A stretch of 64,000 nt of DNA from Treponema primitia ZAS-1. GTDB taxonomy: Bacteria; Spirochaetota; Spirochaetia; Treponematales; Breznakiellaceae. Of this stretch, positions 9,267 to 18,771 are shown one piece after another; position 1 is the first letter of the stretch; every line of letters begins with the position of its first letter. The stretch covers positions 43,710 to 107,709 of the forward strand of contig NZ_AEEA01000025.1 of the NCBI RefSeq assembly GCF_000297095.1, in the 5' to 3' direction. The translations under genes were made by a program, and so were the position numbers. Below the pieces are notes generated by a model. It was not told where the DNA came from, did no database searches, and worked only from the letters and a program-made list of their open reading frames with translations.

Positions 9267-9363
9267 TAGGTAAAGTAATAGATAATAAATTGTAAAAGCA
9301 ATCGTACATCCCATAACCGGACTGCTGAAGTCACAAAGAGCCTCCTATTCATCACACCGTGTT

Positions 9364-9544
9364 TCATGGCGCCTCCAGCAAAAAGTCGATGATATTCCGC
9401 AGCCGTATTCCCTCGTAATCAGTGGTGAAGGTCTTGTCCATGGTAAGGATGGTTTTCTCGTAGTTGTCCCGTATCAGAAGCAGGGGCTGCAATTCCCGCT
9501 GACGAGTGGTTTCGTCCAACACGGATGGTTTTACAAGGGAAGTC
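9364..9544 (-). pseudogene. C-terminal relic of an AAA/DUF4143 ATPase
   Basis: Read on the minus strand, this stretch is open for 60 codons and ends in TGA (9364-9366). Phrases such as LDETTRQRELQPLLLIRDNY, KTILTMD and GIRLRNIIDFLLE match the C-terminal end of DUF4143-type ATPases. The intact gene at 35553-36782 has the equivalent LMDEETRAREMRPLEKIRDNY, IITMDP and NFLLE. The ATPase and central parts are missing, and the fragment is cut exactly where the right-hand 43-bp repeat begins. It is a broken remnant and not a functional gene. The 97 bp between it and the toxin gene hold nothing I recognise. Confidence 0.75.
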
Positions 9545-9587
9545 GATGTGCTAAACTGAATTTATGGACCATTCAGCAATCTTCGGC
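9545..9587 (+). repeat. Right copy of 43-bp direct repeat
   Basis: This is the partner of 8552-8594. It includes the true start codon (9564) and first codons of the HD-domain gene. Sequence similarity between the two copies stops sharply on both sides. Confidence 0.9.
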
Positions 9588-10826
9588 CCCCTTGTTTCCG
9601 CAGGCTATTCGGTAAGGCTTCATAGTTTCAGCGCCCTGGATTGCTATATGAGACTGGCCCCCTTGCCCTATACCCTGGCGGAAACCAGCGCCGATATTCC
9701 GGCATTGGCCCGGCTCCTGGAGGGGCTGCGTTTTCCCGGCGCGGATATCGCCGATGGGGCGGTGGATATGGATGGACAAAGCTGGTACTTCCGCTGTGTT
9801 GATCCCGATGATATCCGCCATCCGTCCTATACCTTATTATCCCTAACCCAGGATTGGAAAACCAAACGTTTCCGGGACCTCCTGGATATGTACCCCCTGA
9901 TCCGGGAACTACGGGACCAAGGCCGGGGCATCACCCCAAAAAACACCATCCCCGAGCCCGCCGTTTCCGCTCCCTGGTGGACCGGCCTTACCCCCGGCGG
10001 CGATCGTTACCAGGCGCTCATGGACGCCGCGCTCATCCTGGCCCGGTACGGCAAGTACGAGGATTCCACCGTTGATCCACACACTCCACCCATCGTCAAA
10101 ATTCTGCGGCTCCTGGATACCCTTAAGCCGGGTCTTACGCCTAAACCTGAAGCGCAACGGCTCCTCCTAACAGGCATCCTGGTGTCCCCACGTCCGGATC
10201 TGGGGCTGGAACTTCTCAAGGCCGCCGGTTTCATCCGGGAGTTTTGGCCGGAACTCGCTATTCTGGATGACGTGGATCACTCCAAAGAATTCCATCCCGA
10301 AGGCAATGTATGGAAGCACACCCTGGAAACCTTTCGATACCGGAAAACTGTAGGGCATGGCCCTAGTTCGGGAAATGGCCAAACGGCCCATAATCATTCG
10401 GCCTACGATCTCCGTCTTTCCCTGGGGCTTTTGCTCCACGATGTAGGGAAGCCCCTGGCAGTCTCTTCCGGAAGCCGCCGTTTCGATGGTCATGCAGAGT
10501 TGGGCGCCAGGGCGGCCCGGAAATTTCTGGAACGCCTGGAATTCGATCCCCCGCTTATCGAAGATATTTACTACCTGGTAAAAAACCATATGCTCCCCGC
10601 GGCCTTGCCCAGGCTGCCCCTAATCAGAACCCAGGAAATTTTGGAATCCCCCCTGTTCCCTACCCTGCTGGAACTCTACCGCTGTGACGAGTCCTCGTCC
10701 TTCAAGGGCCTGGACGGCTACTATGAAAGCAGCGCCGCCTATCAGAGCTACCTGCGGAATCGCCGTAACCCATACCGGTCCGCAGACGGAAAAAAGATGG
10801 GAAAACGGAGCATCCGGGGATATTGA
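9564..10826 (+). CDS. HD-domain protein resembling a CCA-adding enzyme without its catalytic palm
   Basis: The 420-residue protein has a clear HD phosphohydrolase-like domain in its second half: HPEGNVWKHTLE near residue 250, LLLHDVGKP with His292-Asp293, FDGHAELGARAARKFLERL, and VKNHMLP. This layout is that of the HD domain in bacterial tRNA nucleotidyltransferases. The N-terminal 110 residues look like a decayed nucleotidyltransferase palm (ADIPALARLLEGLRFPGADI) and lack the usual GG..RD and DxD residues. It may be a nucleotide or RNA phosphohydrolase; no substrate can be named. An upstream insertion has separated it from the SGNH gene. Confidence 0.7.
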   Translation: MDHSAIFGPLVSAGYSVRLHSFSALDCYMRLAPLPYTLAETSADIPALARLLEGLRFPGADIADGAVDMDGQSWYFRCVDPDDIRHPSYTLLSLTQDWKTKRFRDLLDMYPLIRELRDQGRGITPKNTIPEPAVSAPWWTGLTPGGDRYQALMDAALILARYGKYEDSTVDPHTPPIVKILRLLDTLKPGLTPKPEAQRLLLTGILVSPRPDLGLELLKAAGFIREFWPELAILDDVDHSKEFHPEGNVWKHTLETFRYRKTVGHGPSSGNGQTAHNHSAYDLRLSLGLLLHDVGKPLAVSSGSRRFDGHAELGARAARKFLERLEFDPPLIEDIYYLVKNHMLPAALPRLPLIRTQEILESPLFPTLLELYRCDESSSFKGLDGYYESSAAYQSYLRNRRNPYRSADGKKMGKRSIRGY

Positions 10827-10888
10827 ATTATCACCCCCGGCTATATGGGAATTTATTAATGTAATCGACCGGATCTTTTCAAAATCAA

Positions 10889-12553
10889 TTATTGAATTTT
10901 TGCAAGGTTCTTAGAAATACTGAATGCGTAATCGCCGATTTTTTCTATTTTTCGTACAAGATCAATATACAATAACTCCGCTTTAACATTAGCGCCGTTT
11001 TTAAGCCGTTTCTTAGCGATTTTCTTAAATTCCTTTCGAAGACTATCAATTTGAATTTCAAATTCCTTTGCTTCTTTTAATTCTTCTCCGGTCAAATGCC
11101 GGTTAATATGTACCGTAATGAAATCTAAAAACTTTTTGGTAATATCCGCATATGGTAAAAGACGTTCAAAATCGGCTTTTTCAAAGGATATCTTCTTCTC
11201 AAGACTGCGTTTTAATAACATTGCAACGGTAAAACAATCATCCGTCATATTTTCAAGGTCGCTTACAATGGTGATCAACAAAGGGATATTGTTTTTTGTT
11301 TTTTTGTTTATAGATAATTCAGAGCATTTTAATAAATAGTTTGAGATCTCCTCTTTCATCTGATCGGCATAATTTTCCTGTTTTTCTAGTATATCTATTT
11401 TTTTTTCAACGAATTGATCCGTTAAGTCTACAAATCCTTCCCTAAGAACTTTAAACATAGTATTTACGACCATTGTCATATCGGCTATTTCTTTCTCCAC
11501 ACGGATTATGTGCGCTTCTCCGCTGTCCTTTATACCGGACGAAATAAATTCAAGGTGATATTCACTGGGAATTTCTACGCTGTTATTGGCCTTGATAATT
11601 TTTTGGGTAAATAGGGCTATTTGTTTCACAAAGGGCAGGAAAATAATTGTAGAAAAAACGTTAAATACGGTATGGAACATTGCAATGTGAATTCCTATTG
11701 ATGATTCCACCGTTCCCGGTGTAATAAAATCGACCAGGGCAAGCAGGGGTTTAAAAAATAAGCAGGCGATTATGGTTCCGGAAACGTTAAACAAAACATG
11801 TACCAACGCTGCGCGCCGTGCGTTTACCAATGCGCCGATTGAAGCAAGAGGAGCGTCTGTTGTGGTACCGATGTTGCTGCCCAACGTCAGTGCCGCGGCA
11901 AATTCCCAGGTGAGCAAGCCGTTATAGGCCATGGTAATAATTATTGCGGTTACCGCGCTTGATGAATTGACGATTGCGGTAACAACCGCTCCCACAAGGA
12001 CGCCAATAAGCAGACCCTTTACACCTGAGCTTGCTATCCCCGATAAAAATACCTGCAAAGTATCGGTGTTTAAATCCGGTATAGCCTCAGACAACCATTC
12101 CAGCCCTAAAAAAAGAAGCGAAAAACCCATGAGGGTTTCACCTAAATTTTCCAGGTGAAGGCGCTTTAGGGTTATTAAAAGAAAACCGATACCAAATGCC
12201 GGAATCGCAAAGGCGGTGATGTTAAATTTAAACCCAATAAGTGAAACAATCCATGCCGTTCCGGTTGTTCCGATGTTTGCGCCGAAAATTACCCCTATGG
12301 ACTGTTCAAGGGTCAGAATTCCCGCATTGACAAAAGAAACGACCATGACCGTTGAGGCGCTTGAAGACTGAATGATAAGCGTAATAAGGGCGCCGGTTAA
12401 AACCGCCATCACACGGTTGTTTGTCATAAAGCTCAAAACACGGTGTAATGTTTGCCCGGCGCTTTTTTGAATACCGTCACTCATTAGCTTCATGCCGTAC
12501 AGCAAGAATCCCAAGCTGCCAAAAATTTGAAATATAATTGCTATTATTTTCAT
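10889..12553 (-). CDS. Na/Pi cotransporter family protein with PhoU-like tail
   Basis: The 554-residue protein belongs to the bacterial Na/Pi-cotransporter II-related family. The membrane part (residues 1-310) holds two inverted repeats marked by QSSSASTVMVVSF with GANIGTTGTAW and by NSSSAVTAIIITM with GSNIGTTTDA. From about residue 340 on there is a helical PhoU-like domain. It probably couples sodium entry to uptake or export of phosphate or a related anion. It is monocistronic, with an AT-rich upstream gap (12554-12660). Codon and base use are AT-richer than its neighbours. Confidence 0.9.
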   Translation of the reverse strand: MKIIAIIFQIFGSLGFLLYGMKLMSDGIQKSAGQTLHRVLSFMTNNRVMAVLTGALITLIIQSSSASTVMVVSFVNAGILTLEQSIGVIFGANIGTTGTAWIVSLIGFKFNITAFAIPAFGIGFLLITLKRLHLENLGETLMGFSLLFLGLEWLSEAIPDLNTDTLQVFLSGIASSGVKGLLIGVLVGAVVTAIVNSSSAVTAIIITMAYNGLLTWEFAAALTLGSNIGTTTDAPLASIGALVNARRAALVHVLFNVSGTIIACLFFKPLLALVDFITPGTVESSIGIHIAMFHTVFNVFSTIIFLPFVKQIALFTQKIIKANNSVEIPSEYHLEFISSGIKDSGEAHIIRVEKEIADMTMVVNTMFKVLREGFVDLTDQFVEKKIDILEKQENYADQMKEEISNYLLKCSELSINKKTKNNIPLLITIVSDLENMTDDCFTVAMLLKRSLEKKISFEKADFERLLPYADITKKFLDFITVHINRHLTGEELKEAKEFEIQIDSLRKEFKKIAKKRLKNGANVKAELLYIDLVRKIEKIGDYAFSISKNLAKIQ

Positions 12554-12660
12554 AATTTATGGATTTCCTTCTAACAATTGTTTTTTAATTAATTACATTA
12601 ACTATTTTTTATTATTTCCATCTATGCCCTATTATACTATTTTCTAATTCTTTGTCCACC

Positions 12661-14178
12661 CTACTTCCCCGCTTCCGGAGGGGAATCAAAAACTCGTTTA
12701 CGCGAGGGAGTTTGAGGATCGGCGGAGGATTCAGGCGGCAGCCGTATCTGGTAAGCCGGCGCCGTCAGGCTTATCCCCGCCTCGGTGAACCCATCCTGCA
12801 GGTTTTGATACAGCTCCGAGTAGATGGCCGGTACTTTTTCTACCGCCTTGGTATATACATTGATCTGGTACCGGGCGTAATAATCATCCAGGGCGGTTTG
12901 TAATACATACGGACCGGGCTTTTCTTCTGTTAGAGCGGTCTTTTTTGCGGCGGCAAGGAGAATCTCGTGTACCTGGGGCCAGGGCACCGCATAGCCCATG
13001 GTAACTTCCGCATGAAGGATCAGCCCTTCCTCGTTTTCTGTGGAGGAGGTATGGTAGTTTACGATTTTAGAGGACAGGACCATCAAATTAGGAAAAGTAA
13101 CGTACTCATTCTTATGGGTGATAATCCTGGTAACCATGGCCGACTTCTCCACCACAAAGCCCACCGTATCGTTGAGCTGTATCCGGTCTCCGATTTTAAA
13201 TGGCCGCATATAGGTAATCACCATCCCGGCTACCATGTTTCCAATGGCGGAGCTGGACCCCAGGGAAACGATGATACCCACAAATACGGAAACTCCCTGG
13301 AAGGCATTAGACTCGGCCCCGGGAAGATAGGGATAAATAATGGCCACCATGAAGGCGTATAAAAGGATCCGTAAAATATTAAAGGTAGGCCTGGCCCAGT
13401 CGGCGTAGAAACCCGGTATCACCAGCCTTTCTTTTTCAATACGAAGGGCGAAAAATTTGAGAGTCTGAATTACATATCTGGTTATGATGACGATAATTGC
13501 GATGGTAAAAACATTGGGAATATAACCGAGTATCCCAAGGCCGATGTCTTTAAGGGGGTTCAGAACATACCCGAATAATTTATCCGCTAGATTTTTGGTC
13601 AGGGTAAACAGACTGAATACAATAGGAATGGTAAGGTACAGCTGAAAGGCGGTAACAATATATTTAGCTATTTTTAATAGGGTAAAAAGTATGTTCAGTA
13701 TCTGCTTGGTATCCATGATATGGAACTTTTTTACGGTCAGGGATTTAAAGTGTTTGCTCCCATAAATCGTAAGCTTTCCCTGAAACCACTTAAAAAAATA
13801 CCAGATGAGCCGTATAAACAGGGCCTGGGCAATTATGATTGCCGCCGCAATTCCTAGGCGCATTAGGATATTCAGCTTAAAACCGTTATCCACTTCGATG
13901 GCATTTTTTATATTCTCACCCAGTGTTTCTGCATTCCCGAGGATCCCCTTGTGGGATGCCGCATCCGGAACGGCAGTTCCTGCCGATGCCTCAGGTATCG
14001 TTTGATCCAGAATTATCCCCACGGCCGCCGCATCTTTGAGAGCGGCCTCGCCGTCCGCGACTGCTTCCGGGGGGGAATCTGCAGCCTCGGCAGAAGATTC
14101 CTCAGCCGCTGCGTTGAAGGGAAGCAGTAAAACTATCAGTGTTATACATAAACCAAATATATAGTTTCGAATCTTCAT
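12661..14178 (-). CDS. MscS-family mechanosensitive ion channel
   Basis: The 505-residue protein starts with a signal-like segment (residues 5-25), followed by an Ala/Glu-rich periplasmic stretch to about residue 110. Several membrane helices follow, then the MscS core. The pore region reads GVSVFVGIIVSLGSSSAIGNM, followed by VITYMRPFKIGDRIQLNDTVGFV in the beta domain and a cytoplasmic tail with AAAKKTALT. Such channels open under membrane tension to release solutes during osmotic downshock. The extra N-terminal region makes it longer than E. coli MscS (286 residues). Its gene lies 19 bp after threonine synthase and may be co-transcribed with it. Confidence 0.9.
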   Translation of the reverse strand: MKIRNYIFGLCITLIVLLLPFNAAAEESSAEAADSPPEAVADGEAALKDAAAVGIILDQTIPEASAGTAVPDAASHKGILGNAETLGENIKNAIEVDNGFKLNILMRLGIAAAIIIAQALFIRLIWYFFKWFQGKLTIYGSKHFKSLTVKKFHIMDTKQILNILFTLLKIAKYIVTAFQLYLTIPIVFSLFTLTKNLADKLFGYVLNPLKDIGLGILGYIPNVFTIAIIVIITRYVIQTLKFFALRIEKERLVIPGFYADWARPTFNILRILLYAFMVAIIYPYLPGAESNAFQGVSVFVGIIVSLGSSSAIGNMVAGMVITYMRPFKIGDRIQLNDTVGFVVEKSAMVTRIITHKNEYVTFPNLMVLSSKIVNYHTSSTENEEGLILHAEVTMGYAVPWPQVHEILLAAAKKTALTEEKPGPYVLQTALDDYYARYQINVYTKAVEKVPAIYSELYQNLQDGFTEAGISLTAPAYQIRLPPESSADPQTPSRKRVFDSPPEAGK

Positions 14179-14197
14179 AGCAGCCCCCTTTAGAAAA

Positions 14198-15508
14198 TTA
14201 ACAGCAACTGGCTATGGCGCCTTCAAGAGCATCAAGTTGGGGTGAAATAGTTGCCATGGGATCAGTTTTTTTCCAGAGATTGGAAAATTTTTCCGGTATA
14301 TCAAGTTGTTGGCCCGTGGCCTGCAAAACCAAATCGGCATGTTTTGCCGGATGCCCCGTGGCCAGGACCACCACATGGCCGTTAAACCCAGCGGTTTGGG
14401 ATAAACGCCGGGCGGCGGCAAAGGCTACCGCACCGTGGGGATCCAGCAGGATATGATAGTCCTTCCAGGCCTTTTCCATAGCGGCTAAGGTTGTCCGGTC
14501 ATCAATGGCATCGGGAAATACCATATTCCGCATTACCGCCGGAGCTTCCTTATAAAAAGATGCCAGCCTTTCATAGTTTGAGGGGACGCTTACATCCAGG
14601 GCCGGTGAATTGGTCTGAATCAGTTTCCCCGGCTTAAAGTCCTTACCCTTGATATAGTCCCCAAAAGCATTATTAGCATTCATGGCGGCGATGAAGCCGT
14701 TCACGGGCATTCCCATTTTCCAGGCATAGAGCCCGGCGATCAAATTGCCAAAATTCCCCGTGGGTACACTGAATATCAGCTCTCCCTTAAGGATTTTTTT
14801 CAGTTTGATAAAGGCATAAAAATAGTAGAAAACCTGAGGAAGAAGACGACCCGGATTAATCGCATTTGCGCAGGTAATCCCATACCGTTCCGCAAAAGGC
14901 CGGTCGTTTATAGCCTCAAGAATAAGACGCTGGCAGTCGTCAAAGGTACCCTTAATCTGAATGGGAATGACATTACCGCCATTGGTGATATAGGACTTGG
15001 GGTCCAAACCCCGGACCGGACCGGAAGGATAGAGTATAACCGAAATCATACCCTTACGTTGGGAAAAGGCATGGGCTATGCTGACCCCCGTATCCTGTCT
15101 GGCCGCAGAGAGTATCATGGCCCGCTGGTCGTTTTTAAGGAGCTCCTCCATAACCGCCGCTAAAAAAGCAATGCCATAATCTTTAAAGACGCCGGTAGGT
15201 CCGTTACAAAGGGTTAAAACGGAAAAATTATCGTCCAGTTGCTTTAGCTCCGGTTCAAAATCAAAGGCGCTTTCCGCTACCCGGGCCGCAGACAAGGGGT
15301 TTAGCTCCCCCTGCAGCAGGGCTGGCGCCACCGTGGCGACCAATTCCGGATAGCTGGTCTCGGTATCCATATAGAGAACATACTGCCGCATATCTAATAC
15401 TGAAGCGGGAACATACAGCCCGCCGTCCATGGGGAGACATTGAAGAATTGCATCTTTAAAAGAAACCAGGGGATCATTTGACCGGGTAGACCTAAACTGC
15501 ATGGACAT
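14198..15508 (-). CDS. thrC: Threonine synthase
   Basis: This 436-residue PLP enzyme converts O-phosphohomoserine to threonine. The N-terminal MQFRSTRSNDPLVSFKDAIL is typical of the thrC type I family. The PLP-lysine motif appears as GPTGVFKDYG (Lys109). Further on are AARQDTGVSIAHAFSQRKG, FSVPTGNFGNLIAGLYA for phosphate binding, and VVLATGHPAKHADLV near the end. It is slightly shorter than the E. coli enzyme but all recognisable blocks are present. No threonine leader or T-box was found upstream. It is divergent from mtlD. Confidence 0.93.
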   Translation of the reverse strand: MSMQFRSTRSNDPLVSFKDAILQCLPMDGGLYVPASVLDMRQYVLYMDTETSYPELVATVAPALLQGELNPLSAARVAESAFDFEPELKQLDDNFSVLTLCNGPTGVFKDYGIAFLAAVMEELLKNDQRAMILSAARQDTGVSIAHAFSQRKGMISVILYPSGPVRGLDPKSYITNGGNVIPIQIKGTFDDCQRLILEAINDRPFAERYGITCANAINPGRLLPQVFYYFYAFIKLKKILKGELIFSVPTGNFGNLIAGLYAWKMGMPVNGFIAAMNANNAFGDYIKGKDFKPGKLIQTNSPALDVSVPSNYERLASFYKEAPAVMRNMVFPDAIDDRTTLAAMEKAWKDYHILLDPHGAVAFAAARRLSQTAGFNGHVVVLATGHPAKHADLVLQATGQQLDIPEKFSNLWKKTDPMATISPQLDALEGAIASCC

Positions 15509-15625
15509 CCTCTATATTCATAGTTTACTCTCCATAATACACATGGGCAAGGGGACAAAAAGCAGCATTGATTTACCGGGTAACCGGGGTTAGAATAGTA
15601 ATTATTTCTACGGAAAGGGCGTATT

Positions 15626-16831
15626 ATGAAATTTGTGCAATTTGGCGGAGGCAATATCGGCCGTTCTTTTATCGGAGCCTTGTTTTCCCGTGCTGCCTGG
15701 GAAGTGGTCTTTGTCGATGTGGATCCCGTCCTGGTTTCCCGACTCAATCAGGAACGATATTATACGGTGGTAATCAAGCGGGATGGAAAGGCCGATGAAA
15801 GCCGAAGCATTGGGCCGGTGCGGGCGGTTGACGGCCGGGATATTGAGCTTGTCAGCACGGAGATCGCTGATGCGGATATAGCCGCCACCAGCGTAGGCAA
15901 GAACGCCCTTCCCAAGGTGCTGCCGGTTCTGGCCCGGGGCCTTGAAAAGCGCTTTAAAAAGGATCCGGAACGGCCTCTGGATATTATTATCGCTGAAAAT
16001 GACCGGTCTGCCCCGGAGCTCTTCCGGAATATCCTTACCCGGGAACTGGGTCCGGAGTATCCCTTTTCGCGCCTGGTGGGCCTGGTGGAGACCAGCATTG
16101 GAAAAATGGTACCCCTCATGCGGAAGGAAGATCTGGCGGAGGATTCGCTCCGGCTTTTTGCGGAGGAATACGAAACCCTGATCCTGGATAAGAAGGGCTT
16201 TAAGGGTCCCCTGCCGGAAATAGCGGGTCTGTGTCCGGTGGAACCCATAGAAGCATACGTGGATAGAAAGCTTTTTGTCCATAATTTGGGCCATGCCGCA
16301 ACGGCCTATCTGGGATATCAAAAGGACCCCAGGGAACCGTTTATTTCCGGAGCATTAAAGTTGGAAGGGGTTGAACAAGGGGTCAGGGCGGCCATGAACG
16401 AGGCGGCCGATGCCCTGGTTTTAGAATATCCCAAATCCTACAGCCGGCAGGATCTCCGGGATCATATTGAGGATCTCCTTTCCCGGTTTAAGAACTCCGC
16501 CTTGGGGGATACGGTACACCGGGTGGGCCGGGATCTGCGCCGAAAGCTAAGCCGGGAGGATCGCCTGGTAGGGGCCATGCTGCTCTGCGCTAAACACAAT
16601 GTTCCCTTTGGCGCAATTGCGGCGGTGTATAAGGCGGCGCTGAACTTTGCTGCGGCGGATGAAAAGGGTCTCCCCTTTCCCGCAGATGCCCAGTTCCGAT
16701 CGGAATTTATTTCCGGAGATACAGGAACCGTTCAGTTTGCAGAAATACTACAGAATGTATCCGGATTAGACAGTAATACTGTTATTGATAAAAAAGTAAT
16801 AGATCTGTTGAAAAATGGAAGGATAGAATGA
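15626..16831 (+). CDS. mtlD: Mannitol-1-phosphate 5-dehydrogenase family protein
   Basis: The 401-residue protein starts with the NAD-binding motif FGGGNIGRSFIGALF and matches the MtlD branch of polyol dehydrogenases. These interconvert mannitol-1-phosphate and fructose-6-phosphate with NAD. The middle segments VETSIGKMVP and RKLFVHNLGHAATAYLGY carry the conserved catalytic Lys/Asn/His region. The start is fixed by GGAAAGGG upstream. No mannitol PTS is in view. Instead the next gene is a PfkB kinase overlapping by 4 bp, so the pair may handle a sugar alcohol or fructose by kinase plus dehydrogenase. Related uronate dehydrogenases are a less likely alternative. Confidence 0.85.
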   Translation: MKFVQFGGGNIGRSFIGALFSRAAWEVVFVDVDPVLVSRLNQERYYTVVIKRDGKADESRSIGPVRAVDGRDIELVSTEIADADIAATSVGKNALPKVLPVLARGLEKRFKKDPERPLDIIIAENDRSAPELFRNILTRELGPEYPFSRLVGLVETSIGKMVPLMRKEDLAEDSLRLFAEEYETLILDKKGFKGPLPEIAGLCPVEPIEAYVDRKLFVHNLGHAATAYLGYQKDPREPFISGALKLEGVEQGVRAAMNEAADALVLEYPKSYSRQDLRDHIEDLLSRFKNSALGDTVHRVGRDLRRKLSREDRLVGAMLLCAKHNVPFGAIAAVYKAALNFAAADEKGLPFPADAQFRSEFISGDTGTVQFAEILQNVSGLDSNTVIDKKVIDLLKNGRIE

Positions 16832-18012
16832 TTATTCATGGAACCGGCTGCTGCCTAATGGATTTTTTATACCCTTCGATTGATTTTTCCGCCCCCGCTT
16901 TTCATCAGGCCCTTTCCCGGCAGGATGGGGACGGCGGACTTCATCCGGGACACCTGGTTTTTGCCGAAGACTTTGAACGGTTCATGGGAAAGCCCTACGA
17001 AAGCGCCCTGATGGATATAAGCAACGGCATTACCCATGCTTCCTATAACCTTGGGGGGCCTTCGGTGGTATCCCTAACCCACGCCGCCCAGGTCCTGGGC
17101 GAAGGCGCCGATGTGTTTTTTTTCGGGTGCCGGGGCAATGACGATACGGGGAACCTTGTGGAAGCCGCCCTTTCCCGGCTGCCCTTCCGGAAGTACCGGC
17201 TGGTAACAAAACCGGGCGCCACCCCCCGGACAGATGTGCTTTCGGACCCCCATTACGATAACGGCCACGGAGAGCGGACCTTTATCAACCTTTTAGGGGC
17301 AGCCTGTAATTTTGATCCCGATTATTTGGAAGATGCTTTCTTCGATGCGAATATAATTGCCTTTGGCGGAACCGCTCTGACGCCGTCCATTCATGACGGT
17401 CTTACGGGGCTCCTCAAGCGGGCCCGGGAAAATGACGCAGTAACGGTGGTGAATCTGGTTTATGATTACCGCAGTGAAATCAACGCCCCGGGCCGGAAGT
17501 GGAAACTCGGGACCGGGGACGACGCCTATCCCTTTATTGATGTGCTCATTGCCGACCGGGACGAAGCCTTGAAAACATCCGGCTGTTCCACATCGGAGGA
17601 TGCGGCGGCTTGGTTTCTTTCCCGGGGAACCGGGGCGGTACTGATTACCGAAGGGGCGAGGTCTATCAGGATTGCTGCGGGAAAGGGGATATGCAGTCCC
17701 CTGGAAACACAAACCCTGCCGGTCTGCGAAGAAGTCAACCGGGAGCTGGCTAGTTTCCCCGAGCGAAAGGGGGATACCACCGGCTGCGGGGATAACTTTG
17801 CCGGGGGCATTATCGCCGGTATTGCGGAACAGTTAGCCCTGGCGCCAAAAAATAAAATCGATCTCCGGGAAGCCTGTATCCTTGGGACCGCCGCCGGGGG
17901 CTTCGCCTGTTTTACCGTGGGAGGTGTTTTTTACGAAACCTATCCCGGAGAAAAACGGGAACGGCTGGCGCCCTATATTGCTGCGTACCGGAAACAGATA
18001 GGATATTTATAA
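16828..18012 (+). CDS. PfkB-family carbohydrate kinase
   Basis: The 394-residue product is a ribokinase/PfkB-type sugar kinase. The N-terminal region has SNGITHASYNLGGPSVVSLTHAAQVLG. The C-terminal signature is DTTGCGDNFAGGI, with the catalytic Asp322 and the anion hole. Its start codon overlaps the mtlD stop (ATGA), which shows translational coupling. Substrate specificity cannot be read from the sequence; the context suggests a hexose or polyol. The protein is about 80 residues longer than typical family members, mostly through insertions around 25-60 and 140-160. Confidence 0.87.
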   Translation: MIIHGTGCCLMDFLYPSIDFSAPAFHQALSRQDGDGGLHPGHLVFAEDFERFMGKPYESALMDISNGITHASYNLGGPSVVSLTHAAQVLGEGADVFFFGCRGNDDTGNLVEAALSRLPFRKYRLVTKPGATPRTDVLSDPHYDNGHGERTFINLLGAACNFDPDYLEDAFFDANIIAFGGTALTPSIHDGLTGLLKRARENDAVTVVNLVYDYRSEINAPGRKWKLGTGDDAYPFIDVLIADRDEALKTSGCSTSEDAAAWFLSRGTGAVLITEGARSIRIAAGKGICSPLETQTLPVCEEVNRELASFPERKGDTTGCGDNFAGGIIAGIAEQLALAPKNKIDLREACILGTAAGGFACFTVGGVFYETYPGEKRERLAPYIAAYRKQIGYL

Positions 18013-18021
18013 TTTGGAGCA

Positions 18022-18762
18022 ATGGTGAATATCATCCTCTTTGAACCCCACGAGGCGGGGAAAAGTCTCCCTAAACGGGATGAACGGACTGTCCATCTGC
18101 TCAAGGTGCTGCATAAAAAGCCCGGCGATTCCTTTGACGCGGGTATCCTGGGGGGCCATCTGGGTACCGGCAGGATCGAGTCGATCAGTTCCGATGGAGC
18201 CCTGACCTATTCCCTGGATTTACCGATGGACCCTCCTCCCCGGCTGCCCATACGAATCGCTGTGGGCTTTCCCCGTCCTATACAGCTCCGCCGGCTCCTG
18301 CGGGACCTTTCCAACCTGGGCCTCTTAGCGGTGGACCTTATGGGGACCGACCTGGGCGAAAAAAGCTACCGGGACACCAAGCTGCTTACCGACGGCGGCG
18401 CCCGGGCAGCCCTTATTGAAGGGGCGGTCCAGGCCCGGGATACCACCATCCCATCCTTATCCACCTACCCAAACCTGGAAGCCTGGCTGGAGGAACAGCC
18501 CTGGAAAAAGACGCCCGGCGATACTTTCCTCATAGCGCCGGACAATGTGCGGCCCGTGGGGGCCATGGCGAACCTGCCTATCCGTCAGTGTCCCGTGGTT
18601 TTAGCCATCGGTCCGGAGCGTGGCTGGTCCGACCGGGAGCGGGACCTTCTGGAGACCGCCGGTTTTGCCCGGCTCTCCCTGGGAAAGCGGGCTCTGCGTA
18701 CTGAAACCGCCTGTGTGGCTGCGGCAGTACTGGCTATGGAAAAAACCGGAGAACTTCGGTAA
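18022..18762 (+). CDS. rsmE: 16S rRNA (uracil1498-N3)-methyltransferase
   Basis: This 246-residue SPOUT methylase modifies U1498 of 16S rRNA using S-adenosylmethionine. Visible features are an N-terminal PUA-like segment (RTVHLLKVLHKKPGDSFDAG) and the C-terminal trefoil-knot motifs AIGPERGWSDRERDLL and RLSLGKRALRTETACVAA. It follows the kinase gene by 9 bp and precedes the peptidase-like gene by 9 bp, so these four plus-strand genes probably form one transcript. Confidence 0.92.
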   Translation: MVNIILFEPHEAGKSLPKRDERTVHLLKVLHKKPGDSFDAGILGGHLGTGRIESISSDGALTYSLDLPMDPPPRLPIRIAVGFPRPIQLRRLLRDLSNLGLLAVDLMGTDLGEKSYRDTKLLTDGGARAALIEGAVQARDTTIPSLSTYPNLEAWLEEQPWKKTPGDTFLIAPDNVRPVGAMANLPIRQCPVVLAIGPERGWSDRERDLLETAGFARLSLGKRALRTETACVAAAVLAMEKTGELR

Positions 18763-18771
18763 AATAATTTT

